Below are positions 1-8,729 of a DNA stretch of 63,103 nucleotides, piece after piece. The position numbers were made by a program, and so were the translations under genes. The first letter of the stretch is position 1; every line of letters starts with the position of its first letter. The stretch lies in the NCBI RefSeq assembly GCF_015356825.1, contig NZ_JAACYW010000032.1:1-63103 (forward strand), given 5' to 3'. The DNA is from Catenulispora rubra. Its GTDB lineage: Bacteria; Actinomycetota; Actinomycetes; Streptomycetales; Catenulisporaceae. The notes beneath the pieces are model-generated. The model had not been told where the DNA came from, did not search any database, and was given only the letters and a program-made list of their open reading frames with translations.

Positions 1-857
1 GGCCGCCACCCCGCCACCGGCACCGAAGCCCGCAGCACCCGCGTGTACTCGTCCGCCGGCGAGTCCAGAACCGCGCCGCACTCGCCGGACTCCACCACGC
101 GGCCTCGGCGCAGGACCACCACTGAGTCGCACAGGTGCCGGACCACCGCCAGGTCGTGCGAGATCAGCAGGTAGGCGATTCCGGTCGCGGTGCGGATGTC
201 GACCAGCAGGTTCAGGATCTGGGCCTGGATCGACACGTCCAGCGCCGACACCGCCTCGTCCAGGATCAGCACCCGCGGGTCGGCGGCGAGCGCCCGGGCG
301 ATCGCCACGCGCTGCCGTTGTCCGCCGGAGAGCTCGCGCGGGCGGGCCGAGGCCTGACGCTCGTCGAAGCCGACCTGGTCCAGGAGCTCGGCCAGTCGGC
401 CGGCGCGCGCCGCTCCCTCCAGGCCGCTGTGCGCCCGCAGCACCTCGTCGACGGCTGCGCGCACCGTCTGGCTCGGGTCCAGCGACGTGTACGGGTCCTG
501 GAACACGATCTGCAGCTCGCGGGCCCGGCGGCGGCGTTCGGCGGCGCCCCGGGCCGGGCGGGAGCGGTCGTGGCCGAGCGCCTCGATCCGGCCGGCGGTC
601 GGCGTCTCGAGCCCGACCAGCATCCGGGCGGTCGTGGTCTTGCCCGATCCGGACTCGCCGACCAGGCCCAGCGAGCCGCCGGCCGGGACCGTGAACGAGA
701 CGTCGGACACCGCGGTGAAGACCGAGCGCCGTCCGTGTCTGTCGGCGACCCGGAAGTCCTTCGTCAGGCCGTTGACCGAGATCGCGGGGCGACTGTCGGC
801 CGGGATCGGCGGGGTGTGCGGTTCAGGGGTATGCGGTTCAGACGACAGAGTGCTCAT
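1..857 (-). CDS. Peptide-type ABC transporter ATP-binding protein (DppF/OppF-like), 3' end off the window
   Basis: This is the second nucleotide-binding subunit of a peptide/nickel-class ABC importer and would energise uptake at the inner face of the membrane. Translation shows Walker A (GLVGESGSGKTTTA), the ABC signature LSGGQRQRVAIARAL, Walker B (VLILDEAVSALDVS) and the switch His in LISHDL. The ATG at 857 is preceded by a strong GGAGGAG site and overlaps the end of the upstream ATPase gene by 20 bp, so the two are co-translated. The C-terminal part runs past base 1. It is the last visible gene of an operon running from the amidohydrolase at 7054. The substrate cannot be read from the sequence. 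Confidence 0.9.
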   Translation of the reverse strand, partial: MSTLSSEPHTPEPHTPPIPADSRPAISVNGLTKDFRVADRHGRRSVFTAVSDVSFTVPAGGSLGLVGESGSGKTTTARMLVGLETPTAGRIEALGHDRSRPARGAAERRRRARELQIVFQDPYTSLDPSQTVRAAVDEVLRAHSGLEGAARAGRLAELLDQVGFDERQASARPRELSGGQRQRVAIARALAADPRVLILDEAVSALDVSIQAQILNLLVDIRTATGIAYLLISHDLAVVRHLCDSVVVLRRGRVVESGECGAVLDSPADEYTRVLRASVPVAGWR

Positions 858-1809
858 GGATCTCCTCCACCCGGTGGCAGCGGACCAGGCCGCCCTGGAA
901 CGCCTCCAACCGCGGCCGGCTCGCCCGGCACGCGTCCTGCGCGAAAGCGCACCGGCTGACGAACGCGCAGCCGGGCCCGGCCTCGAACGCCGACACCGGG
1001 CGCCCCGGGATCGCCGTGAGCCGTTCGGCCCGCCGCTCGATCGCCGGCCGCGATCCCAGCAGGCCGATCGTGTACGGGTGCCGCGCGGTGGCGTGCAGAT
1101 CCCGCGCCGAGCGCACCTCCACCACGGAGCCGGCGTACATCACCGCCACCCGGTCGCACACCGCCAGCGCCAGGTCCAGGTCGTGGGTGATGAACACCAT
1201 GGCCAGCGCCCGCTCGCGGCGCAGCCGGTCCAGGATGCCCACCACCTCGGCCTGGATCGTCACGTCCAGCGCGGTGGTCGGCTCGTCGGCCAGGATCAGC
1301 CGCGGCTCGGCGGCCAGCACCGAGGCGATCATGGCGCGCTGCAGCATGCCGCCGCTGAGCTCGTGCGGGTACTGCCGCAGCCGGCGCTCCGCGTCGTCGA
1401 TGCCGACCGCGGCCAGCAGCTCCGCCGAGCGCCGCGCCGCCTCGCCCTTGGACACGCCGCGGTTCACCCGCAGCGCCTCGCCGACGAAGTCCCCGATCCG
1501 GTGCGTCGGGTTGATCGCGGCGCGCGGGTCCTGGAAGACCACGCCGACGTCCGAGCCGCGGAACGCCCGCAGCTCGGCCGGCCGCATCGCCAGCACGTCC
1601 CGTCCCTCGAACTCGACCGCGCCGCTCACCCGCGCCCCCGGCGGCAGCAGCCGGGTGACGGTGCGCACGGTCATCGACTTGCCCGACCCGGACTCGCCGA
1701 CCAGCCCCAGCGCCTCGCCCTCGGCCAGGTCCAGGTTCAGGCCGGTCAGCACCGGCCGCATCCGGCCCTCGACGTTCAGCGCCACGTCCACCTCACGAAG
1801 CCGGAGCAT
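838..1809 (-). CDS. Peptide-type ABC transporter ATP-binding protein (DppD/OppD-like)
   Basis: This is the first ATPase subunit of the same importer, 323 residues. It has Walker A (GLVGESGSGKSMT), signature LSGGMLQRAMIASVL, Walker B (LILADEPTTALDV) and the H-loop FITHDLDL. It ends in the Cys-containing C-terminal oligopeptide-transporter domain (GPGCAFVSRCAFAQDAC), which is typical of Dpp/Opp ATPases. The ATG at 1809 was chosen because GGGAGGG lies just upstream; the reading frame extends further but without such a site. It overlaps the permease gene upstream by 17 bp and the partner ATPase downstream by 20 bp. Confidence 0.9.
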   Translation of the reverse strand: MLRLREVDVALNVEGRMRPVLTGLNLDLAEGEALGLVGESGSGKSMTVRTVTRLLPPGARVSGAVEFEGRDVLAMRPAELRAFRGSDVGVVFQDPRAAINPTHRIGDFVGEALRVNRGVSKGEAARRSAELLAAVGIDDAERRLRQYPHELSGGMLQRAMIASVLAAEPRLILADEPTTALDVTIQAEVVGILDRLRRERALAMVFITHDLDLALAVCDRVAVMYAGSVVEVRSARDLHATARHPYTIGLLGSRPAIERRAERLTAIPGRPVSAFEAGPGCAFVSRCAFAQDACRASRPRLEAFQGGLVRCHRVEEIHEHSVV

Positions 1810-2722
1810 CGGCCGCCCTCCCTTCCGACCCGCGTCCGGACGGCCGTCCCGACTCCCGCCCAACCAACCGCCCGAACAACGGATGCGGCTCCGGCCGCTC
1901 CCCGGAGATCCGCGCACCCAGCACCGTCAGCGACAGCACCGAGCCCACGATCAGCAACCCCGGCAGCAGTACCGGTGTCGAATAACCCTTCAACAGCGCG
2001 TCCGTGTCGCTGACCATCACGCCCCAGTCCGACGTCGGAGCCTGCACCGCCAGTCCCAGATACGACAGCGACGCAAGGTCCAGCAGCGCGTACCCGAACG
2101 CGATCGCGGCCTGGCCCAGCACCACCGGCGCGATGTTGCGCAGGATGTGCCGGACGCTGATCCGGAACACCCCGAAGCCCTGTACCGCCAGCGCGTCCAC
2201 ATAAGGGCTGACCCGCTGCTGCCGCGCCGCCGCCCGCACGATCCGCGCCAGGAACGGCACATAAGCGATCGACAACGCCACCACCGCGGGCGTCAGCCCC
2301 GGGCCGAACAGCGCCACGGTCAGCACCGCCAGCAACAGCCCTGGCAGCGCGTACACCAGGTCCAGCACCCGTGCCACCGCGGAGTCGACGATGCCGCCGT
2401 ACCAGGCGCCGAGCAGCGCCAGCGGGATCCCGATCGCCATCGACACGCCGACGACCAACGCTGGGCCCAGCAGCGAGGTGCGCGTCCCGTACAGCAGGCG
2501 CGACAGGATGTCGCGGCCGATGCCGTCGGTGCCCAGCAGATGGTCCGGCGACGAGCCTTGATAGGTGGCCAGCAGGTTGCCGGTGTTCGGATCGGCCGGA
2601 GCCAGCACCGAGGCGAACACCGCCGCCGACACCATCAGGAGCAGGAACACCGCCGCCGCCGTGCCCGACGGACCCAGCCACCGGTAGACAGCCCGGATCC
2701 GTTTCCCCAAGACCGCGCTCAC
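1793..2722 (-). CDS. ABC transporter permease (DppC-like)
   Basis: This is a 309-residue membrane-spanning permease subunit. An N-terminal hydrophobic segment is followed by the DppC-type motif HLLGTDGIGRDILSRLLYG and then several transmembrane helices. The cytoplasmic coupling motif (around ALAVQGFGVFRISVRHILRN) has the EAA-loop form that contacts the ATPases. The GTG start at 2722 overlaps the stop of the DppB-like gene (GTGA). Its C-terminus is a short Arg/Gly/Ser-rich tail. It pairs with the adjacent DppB-like subunit to form the channel. Confidence 0.9.
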   Translation of the reverse strand: MSAVLGKRIRAVYRWLGPSGTAAAVFLLLMVSAAVFASVLAPADPNTGNLLATYQGSSPDHLLGTDGIGRDILSRLLYGTRTSLLGPALVVGVSMAIGIPLALLGAWYGGIVDSAVARVLDLVYALPGLLLAVLTVALFGPGLTPAVVALSIAYVPFLARIVRAAARQQRVSPYVDALAVQGFGVFRISVRHILRNIAPVVLGQAAIAFGYALLDLASLSYLGLAVQAPTSDWGVMVSDTDALLKGYSTPVLLPGLLIVGSVLSLTVLGARISGERPEPHPLFGRLVGRESGRPSGRGSEGRAADAPAS

Positions 2723-3669
2723 GCCGCACCTCCCGCCGTCCTCAACCGCGGATCGACCAGGCCCTGGACCAGATCCGTCACCGCGTTGGCCACCACGAAC
2801 GCCGCCACCAGCAGCAACGCCACCGCCTGCACCACCGGGAAGTCCTTCTGCGCCACCGACTGGATCGTCAGCCGCCCGATCCCCGGCACCCCGAACGCCG
2901 ACTCGACGATCAGCGTCGAGGCGAACAGCCCGGCCACCTGCAGCCCGATCACCGTGACGATCGGCGGCAGCGCGTTGCGCAGCACGTGCCGCCGGATCAC
3001 GTGCCGCCGCGGCAGCCCGCGCGCCATCGCCGTCTGCACGTGTTCCTTGGCCAACTGCTCCCGCATCGCGTTGCGCGTCACCCGCGCCAGGAACCCGCAC
3101 GAGATCAGCGCCATCGCCGCCGCCGGCAGGACCAGACTGTCGATCCGTCCCCAGAACCCGCTCTCGACCCCCGAGGCCGGGAACCAGCCGAGCTTCACCG
3201 CGAACGTCGAGATCAGCAGGGCGGAGGCGACGAACGGCGGAACCGTCACCGACACCGACGTGTAGACGTTCACCGCCGAGTCGACGAACCCCGGCTTCAA
3301 CGCCGCCGCCATACCCAGCGCCGATCCCAGCACCGCGATCATCAGGGCGGCCAGGACCACCAGGGTCACGGTCGTCGCCAGCCCCGCGCCGACCCGGTCG
3401 GACACCTGCTGGTCCGTGACCATCGACCGCCCGAAGTCGCCGTGCAGCGCCCCGGTCAGCCAGTCCCAGTACCGCACCGGCAGCGGATCGTCCAGGTGCA
3501 GCTGGTGCCGCACCGCCGCCCGCGCCGCGGCTGAGGGCGTCCGGTTCCCGAACACGATGTTCTCCGGGCTCCCCGGCGCGAGGTACAGCGAGGAGAAGAT
3601 CAGCATGCTGGCCAGCAGCAGCGTCACCACCAGCCCGCCGAACCTGCGGATCAGGAATCGAGCCGTCAC
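2719..3669 (-). CDS. ABC transporter permease (DppB-like)
   Basis: This is a 316-residue permease. The N-terminus FLIRRFGGLVVTLLLAS leads into helix 1, followed by the conserved DppB LAPGSPE segment and the GALHGDFGRSM motif, then further helices and the EAA-loop (ARGLPRRHVIRRHVLRNALPP). The GTG at 3669 overlaps the stop of the substrate-binding protein gene (GTGA), implying translational coupling. It forms the heterodimeric pore with the DppC-like subunit. Confidence 0.9.
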   Translation of the reverse strand: MTARFLIRRFGGLVVTLLLASMLIFSSLYLAPGSPENIVFGNRTPSAAARAAVRHQLHLDDPLPVRYWDWLTGALHGDFGRSMVTDQQVSDRVGAGLATTVTLVVLAALMIAVLGSALGMAAALKPGFVDSAVNVYTSVSVTVPPFVASALLISTFAVKLGWFPASGVESGFWGRIDSLVLPAAAMALISCGFLARVTRNAMREQLAKEHVQTAMARGLPRRHVIRRHVLRNALPPIVTVIGLQVAGLFASTLIVESAFGVPGIGRLTIQSVAQKDFPVVQAVALLLVAAFVVANAVTDLVQGLVDPRLRTAGGAA

Positions 3670-5333
3670 GGCGCGCCCACCGCCGCGCCCCACGCGTAGG
3701 ACATGTACGAGAACGTCAGCGGCGCCCCGGTCACCTTCGTGTTCTGCCACACCAGCGCCCGCGGCGCCACGATCGGGATCCACGGCAGGTCCTGCATCGC
3801 CTGGGCCTGCGCCTGCACCGCGAAGTTCGCCCGCTGGATCAGGTCGTCAGTGCCCTGAGCCTTCTGCACCGCGCCCTCGACGACGGCGTTCTCGTACCCG
3901 TTGAAGTTCTGCACGCCGCTCTTGGTCGCGTAGCTGGCGTACATCGTCGAGACGTCGGGGAACTCCAGGTAGTTCAGCGTCAGGAAGCCGTCGTAGTCGG
4001 CGCGCGCCTTCGGGTCGGTGAACAGGTTGCCGTACTGCTGCGGCGGCAGGGCCACGATCTTCACGGCCAGGCCGATGGCGTTGCCGGTCTGCTGGATCAC
4101 CTGCGCCAGCTGCGCGAACGTGGAGCCGTCGGCGGAGTAGGCCAGGGTGACGGTCTTGCCCTTGGCGCCGGCCTGATTCACCAGGTCCGCCGCCTTCTTC
4201 AGGTCCGGGGTGACCTTCAACTTGTCGTAGGCGGCCTGGTAGACGGCCTTCACCGGGTCCGGCTGGCTGTCGAAGAAGCCGGGGCCGGCCACCGCGTACA
4301 GCGGATCGGCGGCGCCGGCGAAGATCGACGTGGCGATGCCGGCGCGGTCGATGGCCAGCGACAGCGCCTGCCGGACCGCCGGGTCCTTCAGGCCGCCGTC
4401 GAGCTTGGAGACGATCAGGTCCACGTTCTGCGTCGTCGAGCCCTCGCCGCCGACGTACAGTTTGCCGTTCGCGGCCTTCTGCAGCGTCGGCACCACGTTG
4501 ACCGGCAGGTCGAACGCGCCCTCGATGGTGCCCTGGGTCAGGCCGTTGGAGAAGCTCTGCGGGTCCTGGGGGAAGGTGAACGTCAGCTTGCCGACCTTGG
4601 CGGCGTGCGCGGGGTCCCAGTAGTTCGGGTCCTTCTTCAGCACTAGTGAGTTGGTGCCGTCGAACGACTCGACGGTGAACGGCCCGGAGCACACCAGCTT
4701 GCCGGTCGCGCTGCCGAAGTTCTGCCCGGCGGCCACCGTGTTCGCCTTCTCCACGATCGCGCCGGCCAGGATGCCCATGGTGCGGACGAACACGTAGTTC
4801 GGCTGCGACAACGTGATCGTCACCTGGCTCGGTCCGGTCGCGGTGATGGCCGCGACCGGGTTGTAGGAGTCGGCGTAGTTCGAGGCGACATTCGGGTCCA
4901 GGTTGCGCTTGAGGCTGAACACCACGTCGTCGGTCGTGACCGGCTTGCCGTCGCTGAAGTGGGCCGACGGGTCGAGGTTGAACACGAGGTGGGTGGCGTC
5001 GACCTGCTGCCAAGACTTGGCCAGCCCCGGGGCGAGGGAGTAGTCCGGGTTGGTGCGCAGAAGTGGCTCGCAGACGTTGCCCAGGATCGTCTCCTCCGGA
5101 TAGTCCGCGGTTTTCAGCGGGTCCAGCGAGTACGGCGCCCGGTAGTCGCCGGACCAGGTCACGGCGTCGAGCGGGCTGGTGGCGGTGCCGGTGGTCAGCT
5201 CGTTGACGGAGATGTTCGCGCTCGGGGCGGCCTGCTTGGTGCCGCCGCTCTTGCCGGAGCAGCCGGACAGGGCCAGCGACGCGGCGGCGGTGACGGCCAG
5301 GGGCGCGGCCAGGCGGGCCGGTATGCGGTTCAT
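3666..5333 (-). CDS. ABC transporter substrate-binding lipoprotein (SBP family 5)
   Basis: This is an extracytoplasmic solute receptor of the peptide/nickel family, 555 residues. The signal peptide ends in the lipobox LSGC with Cys25 as the predicted lipidation site. The body carries family-5 hallmarks: the N-terminal SLDPLKTADYPEE region, PGLAKSW, the DDVVFSLKR segment and the VRQALSLAIDRAGI helix. The ATG at 5333 is supported by AAAGGA upstream and by the clean lipoprotein signal directly after it. It lies 56 bp downstream of the amidohydrolase and overlaps the permease genes. The nearby amidohydrolase suggests an N-acylated or amide substrate, but this is inference. Confidence 0.9.
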   Translation of the reverse strand: MNRIPARLAAPLAVTAAASLALSGCSGKSGGTKQAAPSANISVNELTTGTATSPLDAVTWSGDYRAPYSLDPLKTADYPEETILGNVCEPLLRTNPDYSLAPGLAKSWQQVDATHLVFNLDPSAHFSDGKPVTTDDVVFSLKRNLDPNVASNYADSYNPVAAITATGPSQVTITLSQPNYVFVRTMGILAGAIVEKANTVAAGQNFGSATGKLVCSGPFTVESFDGTNSLVLKKDPNYWDPAHAAKVGKLTFTFPQDPQSFSNGLTQGTIEGAFDLPVNVVPTLQKAANGKLYVGGEGSTTQNVDLIVSKLDGGLKDPAVRQALSLAIDRAGIATSIFAGAADPLYAVAGPGFFDSQPDPVKAVYQAAYDKLKVTPDLKKAADLVNQAGAKGKTVTLAYSADGSTFAQLAQVIQQTGNAIGLAVKIVALPPQQYGNLFTDPKARADYDGFLTLNYLEFPDVSTMYASYATKSGVQNFNGYENAVVEGAVQKAQGTDDLIQRANFAVQAQAQAMQDLPWIPIVAPRALVWQNTKVTGAPLTFSYMSYAWGAAVGAP

Positions 5334-5389
5334 GGCGGTGCTGTCCTTTCTCGAGGGGAAGAAGTGGACCTGCTGACTACTCGGCCTGA

Positions 5390-7054
5390 CTACTCGGCGC
5401 CGTAGACCTGGACGCCCTCCACGAACGTCCGCAGCACCCTGGTGTCGCCGATCTCGTGCGCCGGGCCGTCGAACGGGTCGCGGTCCAGCACCGCCAGGTC
5501 CGCGTACTTGCCGACCTGGATCGAACCGGTCACGTCGTCGATCTGGTTCACGTACGCCGTTCCGGCCGTGTACGCCGCGACGGCCTGGCCGAGATCGAGC
5601 CGCTCGGCCGGGTAGAACACCTTGCGCGCCGCGAACTCTTCGGCCGACAGGCCCGGCTCCACCCGGTTCACGGCCGTGTGGATGCCCCACAGCGGGTTCG
5701 GCGAGGACACCGACCAGTCCGAGCCGGCCGCGATCGTCGCCCCGGCGCGGCTGAGCGAGCCGAACGGGTACTGCCATCCCGCGCGCTCCTCGCCGAGGAA
5801 GGGGATGGTCAGTTCGTCCATCGCCGGTTCGTGCGCCGCCCACAACGGCTGGATGTTCGCTGTCGCGCCGAGTTGGCGGAAGCGCTGGATGTCGTCCGGG
5901 TGTACGACCTGGAGGTGCGCCAGGTGGTGGCGTCCGCCGGGGCCGTTCGCGGCGCGCGCGGCTTCCACGGCGTCCAGAGCGCTGCGCACGGCGCGGTCGC
6001 CGAGGGCGTGGAAGTGGACTTGGAAGCCGGCGGCGTCGAGCTCGGTGACGTAGGACTTGAGTTTGTCCGGGTCGATGAAGGTCAGGCCGGTGTTGTCGGT
6101 GGTGCAGCCGCAGCCGTCCAGGTAGGGGTCGAGCAGCGCGGCGGTGTGGTTCTCGGCGACGCCGTCGAGCATCATCTTCACGGTGCGGGTCCGGAAGCGG
6201 CCGTGCGCGGTCTCCTCACGTCGGGCGCGGAACAGTTCCACCTGCTCCATGCCGGCCTCGCGGTCCCACCACAGTGCCCCGGCCACGCGGGCGGTCAGGG
6301 CGCCGGAGCGGGAGGCGTCGAGGTAGGGCGCGTAGACGTCGGCGGGGCCCAGGCCGGCGCCGACTCCGGCGTCCTGCCACGCGGTGATCCCGAACGAGTG
6401 CAGGTACGCCTGCCCGGCCAGGAGGCCGTCGGCCAGTTCCTGTGCGGTCGGCGGTGGAACGTGCGCGGCCACCAGCGCCATCGCGCCTTCTTGCAGGCAT
6501 CCGTTGGGCTCGCCGTCGGCGTCGCGTTCGATGCGGCCGTCGAAGGGGTCCGGGGTGTCGCGGGTGATGCCGCAGATCTCCAGCGCCTTGCTGTTGACCC
6601 ACATGCCGTGGCCGTCGCGGTTGGGCAGGGCCACCGGCCGGTCCGGGACTACGGCGTCCAGCAGGTCCTTGGTCGGCATACCGCCGGGGAAGGCGTCCAT
6701 GCTCCAGCCGCCGCCTCGGATCCAGGCGGCGTGCGGATTGCGGCGCGCGTAGTCGGCGACGGCGGCTACGAACTGCTCGGCGGTGTGCAGCTCGTGCAGG
6801 TCGCACTGGCGCAGGGTGGTGCCGCCGAGGACGGGGTGGACGTGCGCGTCTTGGAAGCCCGGGAGCAGGAGCTTGCCGGCCAGGTCCACGACCTCGGTGG
6901 CGGGGCCGATCAGGTCCCTGATGTCGCGCTCCCGCCCGACCGCGGTGATCCGGCCGCCGGCCACCGCCACCGCCGTGGCCCAGGACCGGGCCGGGTCGAC
7001 GGTGAAGACCGGGCCGCCGGTGAAGACGAGGTCTGCGAACGAGGAAGGGGACAC
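5390..7054 (-). CDS. YtcJ-like metal-dependent amidohydrolase (amidohydrolase family 3)
   Basis: This is a 554-residue amidohydrolase of the YtcJ/N-acyl hydrolase type, a TIM-barrel metal hydrolase expected in the cytoplasm. It shows the N-terminal composite strand (ADLVFTGGPVFTVDP), the metal-binding HxH in DAHVHPVLGG, further His ligands in HFHALGDRAV and HLQVVHPDD, and the late Asp in AAGSDWSVSSP. The GTG at 7054 has TTGGAG six bases upstream; longer in-frame starts lack a site and would cross the divergent control region. It is the first gene of the transporter operon, so it probably processes the imported compound. The stop codon lies inside a short direct repeat (about 5377-5400). Confidence 0.85.
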   Translation of the reverse strand: MSPSSFADLVFTGGPVFTVDPARSWATAVAVAGGRITAVGRERDIRDLIGPATEVVDLAGKLLLPGFQDAHVHPVLGGTTLRQCDLHELHTAEQFVAAVADYARRNPHAAWIRGGGWSMDAFPGGMPTKDLLDAVVPDRPVALPNRDGHGMWVNSKALEICGITRDTPDPFDGRIERDADGEPNGCLQEGAMALVAAHVPPPTAQELADGLLAGQAYLHSFGITAWQDAGVGAGLGPADVYAPYLDASRSGALTARVAGALWWDREAGMEQVELFRARREETAHGRFRTRTVKMMLDGVAENHTAALLDPYLDGCGCTTDNTGLTFIDPDKLKSYVTELDAAGFQVHFHALGDRAVRSALDAVEAARAANGPGGRHHLAHLQVVHPDDIQRFRQLGATANIQPLWAAHEPAMDELTIPFLGEERAGWQYPFGSLSRAGATIAAGSDWSVSSPNPLWGIHTAVNRVEPGLSAEEFAARKVFYPAERLDLGQAVAAYTAGTAYVNQIDDVTGSIQVGKYADLAVLDRDPFDGPAHEIGDTRVLRTFVEGVQVYGAE

Positions 7055-7137
7055 CGGTACTCCAAGGAGGTTCGGAGGGGATTCATGGGAGCTGTGAGCT
7101 GTGCCACGGCGTGCGCCGTGGGGAGTAGCAAAACCCA

Positions 7138-7166
7138 TGACAGGATCGCTGTCAATGCCATTGACA
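7138..7166. promoter_or_regulatory. Two overlapping palindromes between the transporter operon and tetR-type gene
   Basis: TGACAGGATCGCTGTCA (7138-7154) is a perfect palindrome with a 5-base centre. TGTCAATGCCATTGACA (7150-7166) is a second perfect one with a single-base centre. They share five bases and both contain TTGACA-like hexamers (7161-7166 on +, 7155-7150 on -), so a bound repressor could block both divergent promoters. They are the most likely sites for the adjacent TetR protein. Confidence 0.6.
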
Positions 7167-7266
7167 ACGCGACTGCCGCTAGGATGTGATCGCTGCACAC
7201 CGCTGACTGCCGACTGGTGACCGCCGACCGCTGACCGCCGATACCGTGCTGAACGGAGACACCGCG

Positions 7267-8043
7267 ATGCCGCGCGCCGCGACCGAGTCCGAGCCTGAGC
7301 CTGAGTCCGAGTCCAGGTCCGAGCCCGGGTCCGGGTCCCCGGACTCCACAGGCTCCAGAAAGGGCGGCGGCCGCCGACGTGCGGCGCTGTCCCGCGAGGT
7401 GATCATCGAGGCCGCTCTGAACATCGGCTCCCGGGAGGGCGGCTCGGCGCTGACGTTCAGCCGCCTGGGCAAGGAGCTGGGCGCCGACCCGACCAGCGTC
7501 TACCGCCACTTCCGAGACAAAGACGAGCTGGTGGTGGCGCTCACCGACCGGATGGTCACCGAGTCCGTGGAGCGCATGGCCGGGCTCACGCCGCAGGAGG
7601 TGGGCTGGCGCGAGTGGCTGCGGCGGATCGCGCACTCGGTCCGCTCGGTCTACCTGGACCGGCCGGCGATCGCGGTTCTCGCCGCCAGCCGCACGGCCGC
7701 CAGCAAGTCCGAGACCGAGAGCGTGGAGCAGATCATCGGGGTGCTGCACAGCGCCGGCTTGCCGGTGATCGAGGCAGCCGAGGTCTACCGCGCGCTGCTC
7801 GACCTGACGCTGGCCTTCACCCAGTACAGCGCGGCCTGGTCACTGCTGGACCCCGAATATCAGAACCGTGATGAGCAGGCCTGGGCTGTCGGTTATGCCA
7901 CCCTGCCGGCCGAGCGCTTCCCGCTCGTGCACGCCAGCGCTGCCCGGTTGCTGGAGCTGACAAGGGACGACGCGGCAGTGTTCGAATACACGCTGGGGCT
8001 CTTCTTGGACGGCGTGCAGATGCGGATTCAGGCTCCGGGGTAG
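7267..8043 (+). CDS. TetR-family transcriptional regulator
   Basis: This is a 258-residue DNA-binding repressor. After a 40-residue disordered Ser/Glu/Pro-rich leader encoded by 6-bp-like repeats comes a TetR helix-turn-helix (SREVIIEAALNIG ... LTFSRLGKELGADPTSVYRHFRDKDEL). A C-terminal ligand-binding domain of the TetR_C type follows. The ATG at 7267 has GGAG nine bases upstream; an earlier GTG at 7246 is also in frame. It is divergent from the amidohydrolase-ABC operon and so is its probable regulator. Its 3' end overlaps the convergent response regulator gene by 16 bp. The ligand is unknown. Confidence 0.85.
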   Translation: MPRAATESEPEPESESRSEPGSGSPDSTGSRKGGGRRRAALSREVIIEAALNIGSREGGSALTFSRLGKELGADPTSVYRHFRDKDELVVALTDRMVTESVERMAGLTPQEVGWREWLRRIAHSVRSVYLDRPAIAVLAASRTAASKSETESVEQIIGVLHSAGLPVIEAAEVYRALLDLTLAFTQYSAAWSLLDPEYQNRDEQAWAVGYATLPAERFPLVHASAARLLELTRDDAAVFEYTLGLFLDGVQMRIQAPG

Positions 8044-8729
8044 AGGCCGGCGCGGAAAGTGAACGAGACGAGTTGTGCTCGATCGCGTGCGCCGACCTTC
8101 GTCATGGCGCGCACGGCGTGTGTCTTCACGGTCAACGGGGAGACGTGTAGTTGGGCCGCGATCTCGTCGTTGCCCAGACCGCTCGCGACGAGCACGATCA
8201 CGTCCCGTTCCCTGGGGGTCAGGGCGTCGAAGCGCCGCAGCAGCTCCCGGTCGATGACCGGTGGCGGGTTGTGGGTCATGTGGCCGATGAGCGCGGCCGT
8301 CGCGACGGCGGAGAGCGCACCGCCGCCGGCGACGACCTCGGTGATGCCGGCGACGAGTTCGGCGGGGCTCACGGTCTTGCTCAGGAAGCCGTTGGCGCCC
8401 GCGCGGAGGGCGGCGAGCACGATGTCGTCCTGGTCGAAGGTGGTCAGGACGATCACCCGCAGCTTTTCGGGCGGGTGTTCCTTGCGGATCCGGCGGGTGG
8501 CCTCGACGCCGTCGATGCCGGGCATCCGGATGTCCATCAGGACCAGGTCGACGGGGTGGGCTCGGAGGAAGGGGATGGCCTGGAGGCCGTCGGAGAGGTC
8601 GCCGGCGACGACCAGACTCGGGTCGAGGCGGAGCATCGCTCGGATGCCGGCCCGGATCTCGTCCTGGTCGTCGACGATCAGAATTCGCGTCGTCATTGGT
8701 GTCGTCATTGGTGTCGTCAGTCGTGTCAT
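8028..8729 (-). CDS. NarL/LuxR-family response regulator
   Basis: This is a 233-residue two-component response regulator. The receiver domain has the acidic pair DDQD near the start, the phospho-acceptor Asp66 in LVLMDIRMPG, a Thr in VLTTFDQDD and Lys in FLSKTV. A C-terminal LuxR helix-turn-helix follows (LTPRERDVIVLVASGLGNDEIAAQL). The ATG at 8729 overlaps the kinase stop codon (ATGA), so the pair is translationally coupled. The first codons are a tandem repeat with three in-frame ATGs (MTTPMTTPMTT), making the exact start ambiguous by up to about 13 residues. Confidence 0.9.
   Translation of the reverse strand: MTRLTTPMTTPMTTRILIVDDQDEIRAGIRAMLRLDPSLVVAGDLSDGLQAIPFLRAHPVDLVLMDIRMPGIDGVEATRRIRKEHPPEKLRVIVLTTFDQDDIVLAALRAGANGFLSKTVSPAELVAGITEVVAGGGALSAVATAALIGHMTHNPPPVIDRELLRRFDALTPRERDVIVLVASGLGNDEIAAQLHVSPLTVKTHAVRAMTKVGARDRAQLVSFTFRAGLYPGA

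Noticed and set aside
5456..7189. 577-codon open frame antisense to the amidohydrolase
   Set aside because: The reverse strand encodes all amidohydrolase motifs; this frame is Val/Gly/Arg-rich shadow and would span the divergent promoter.
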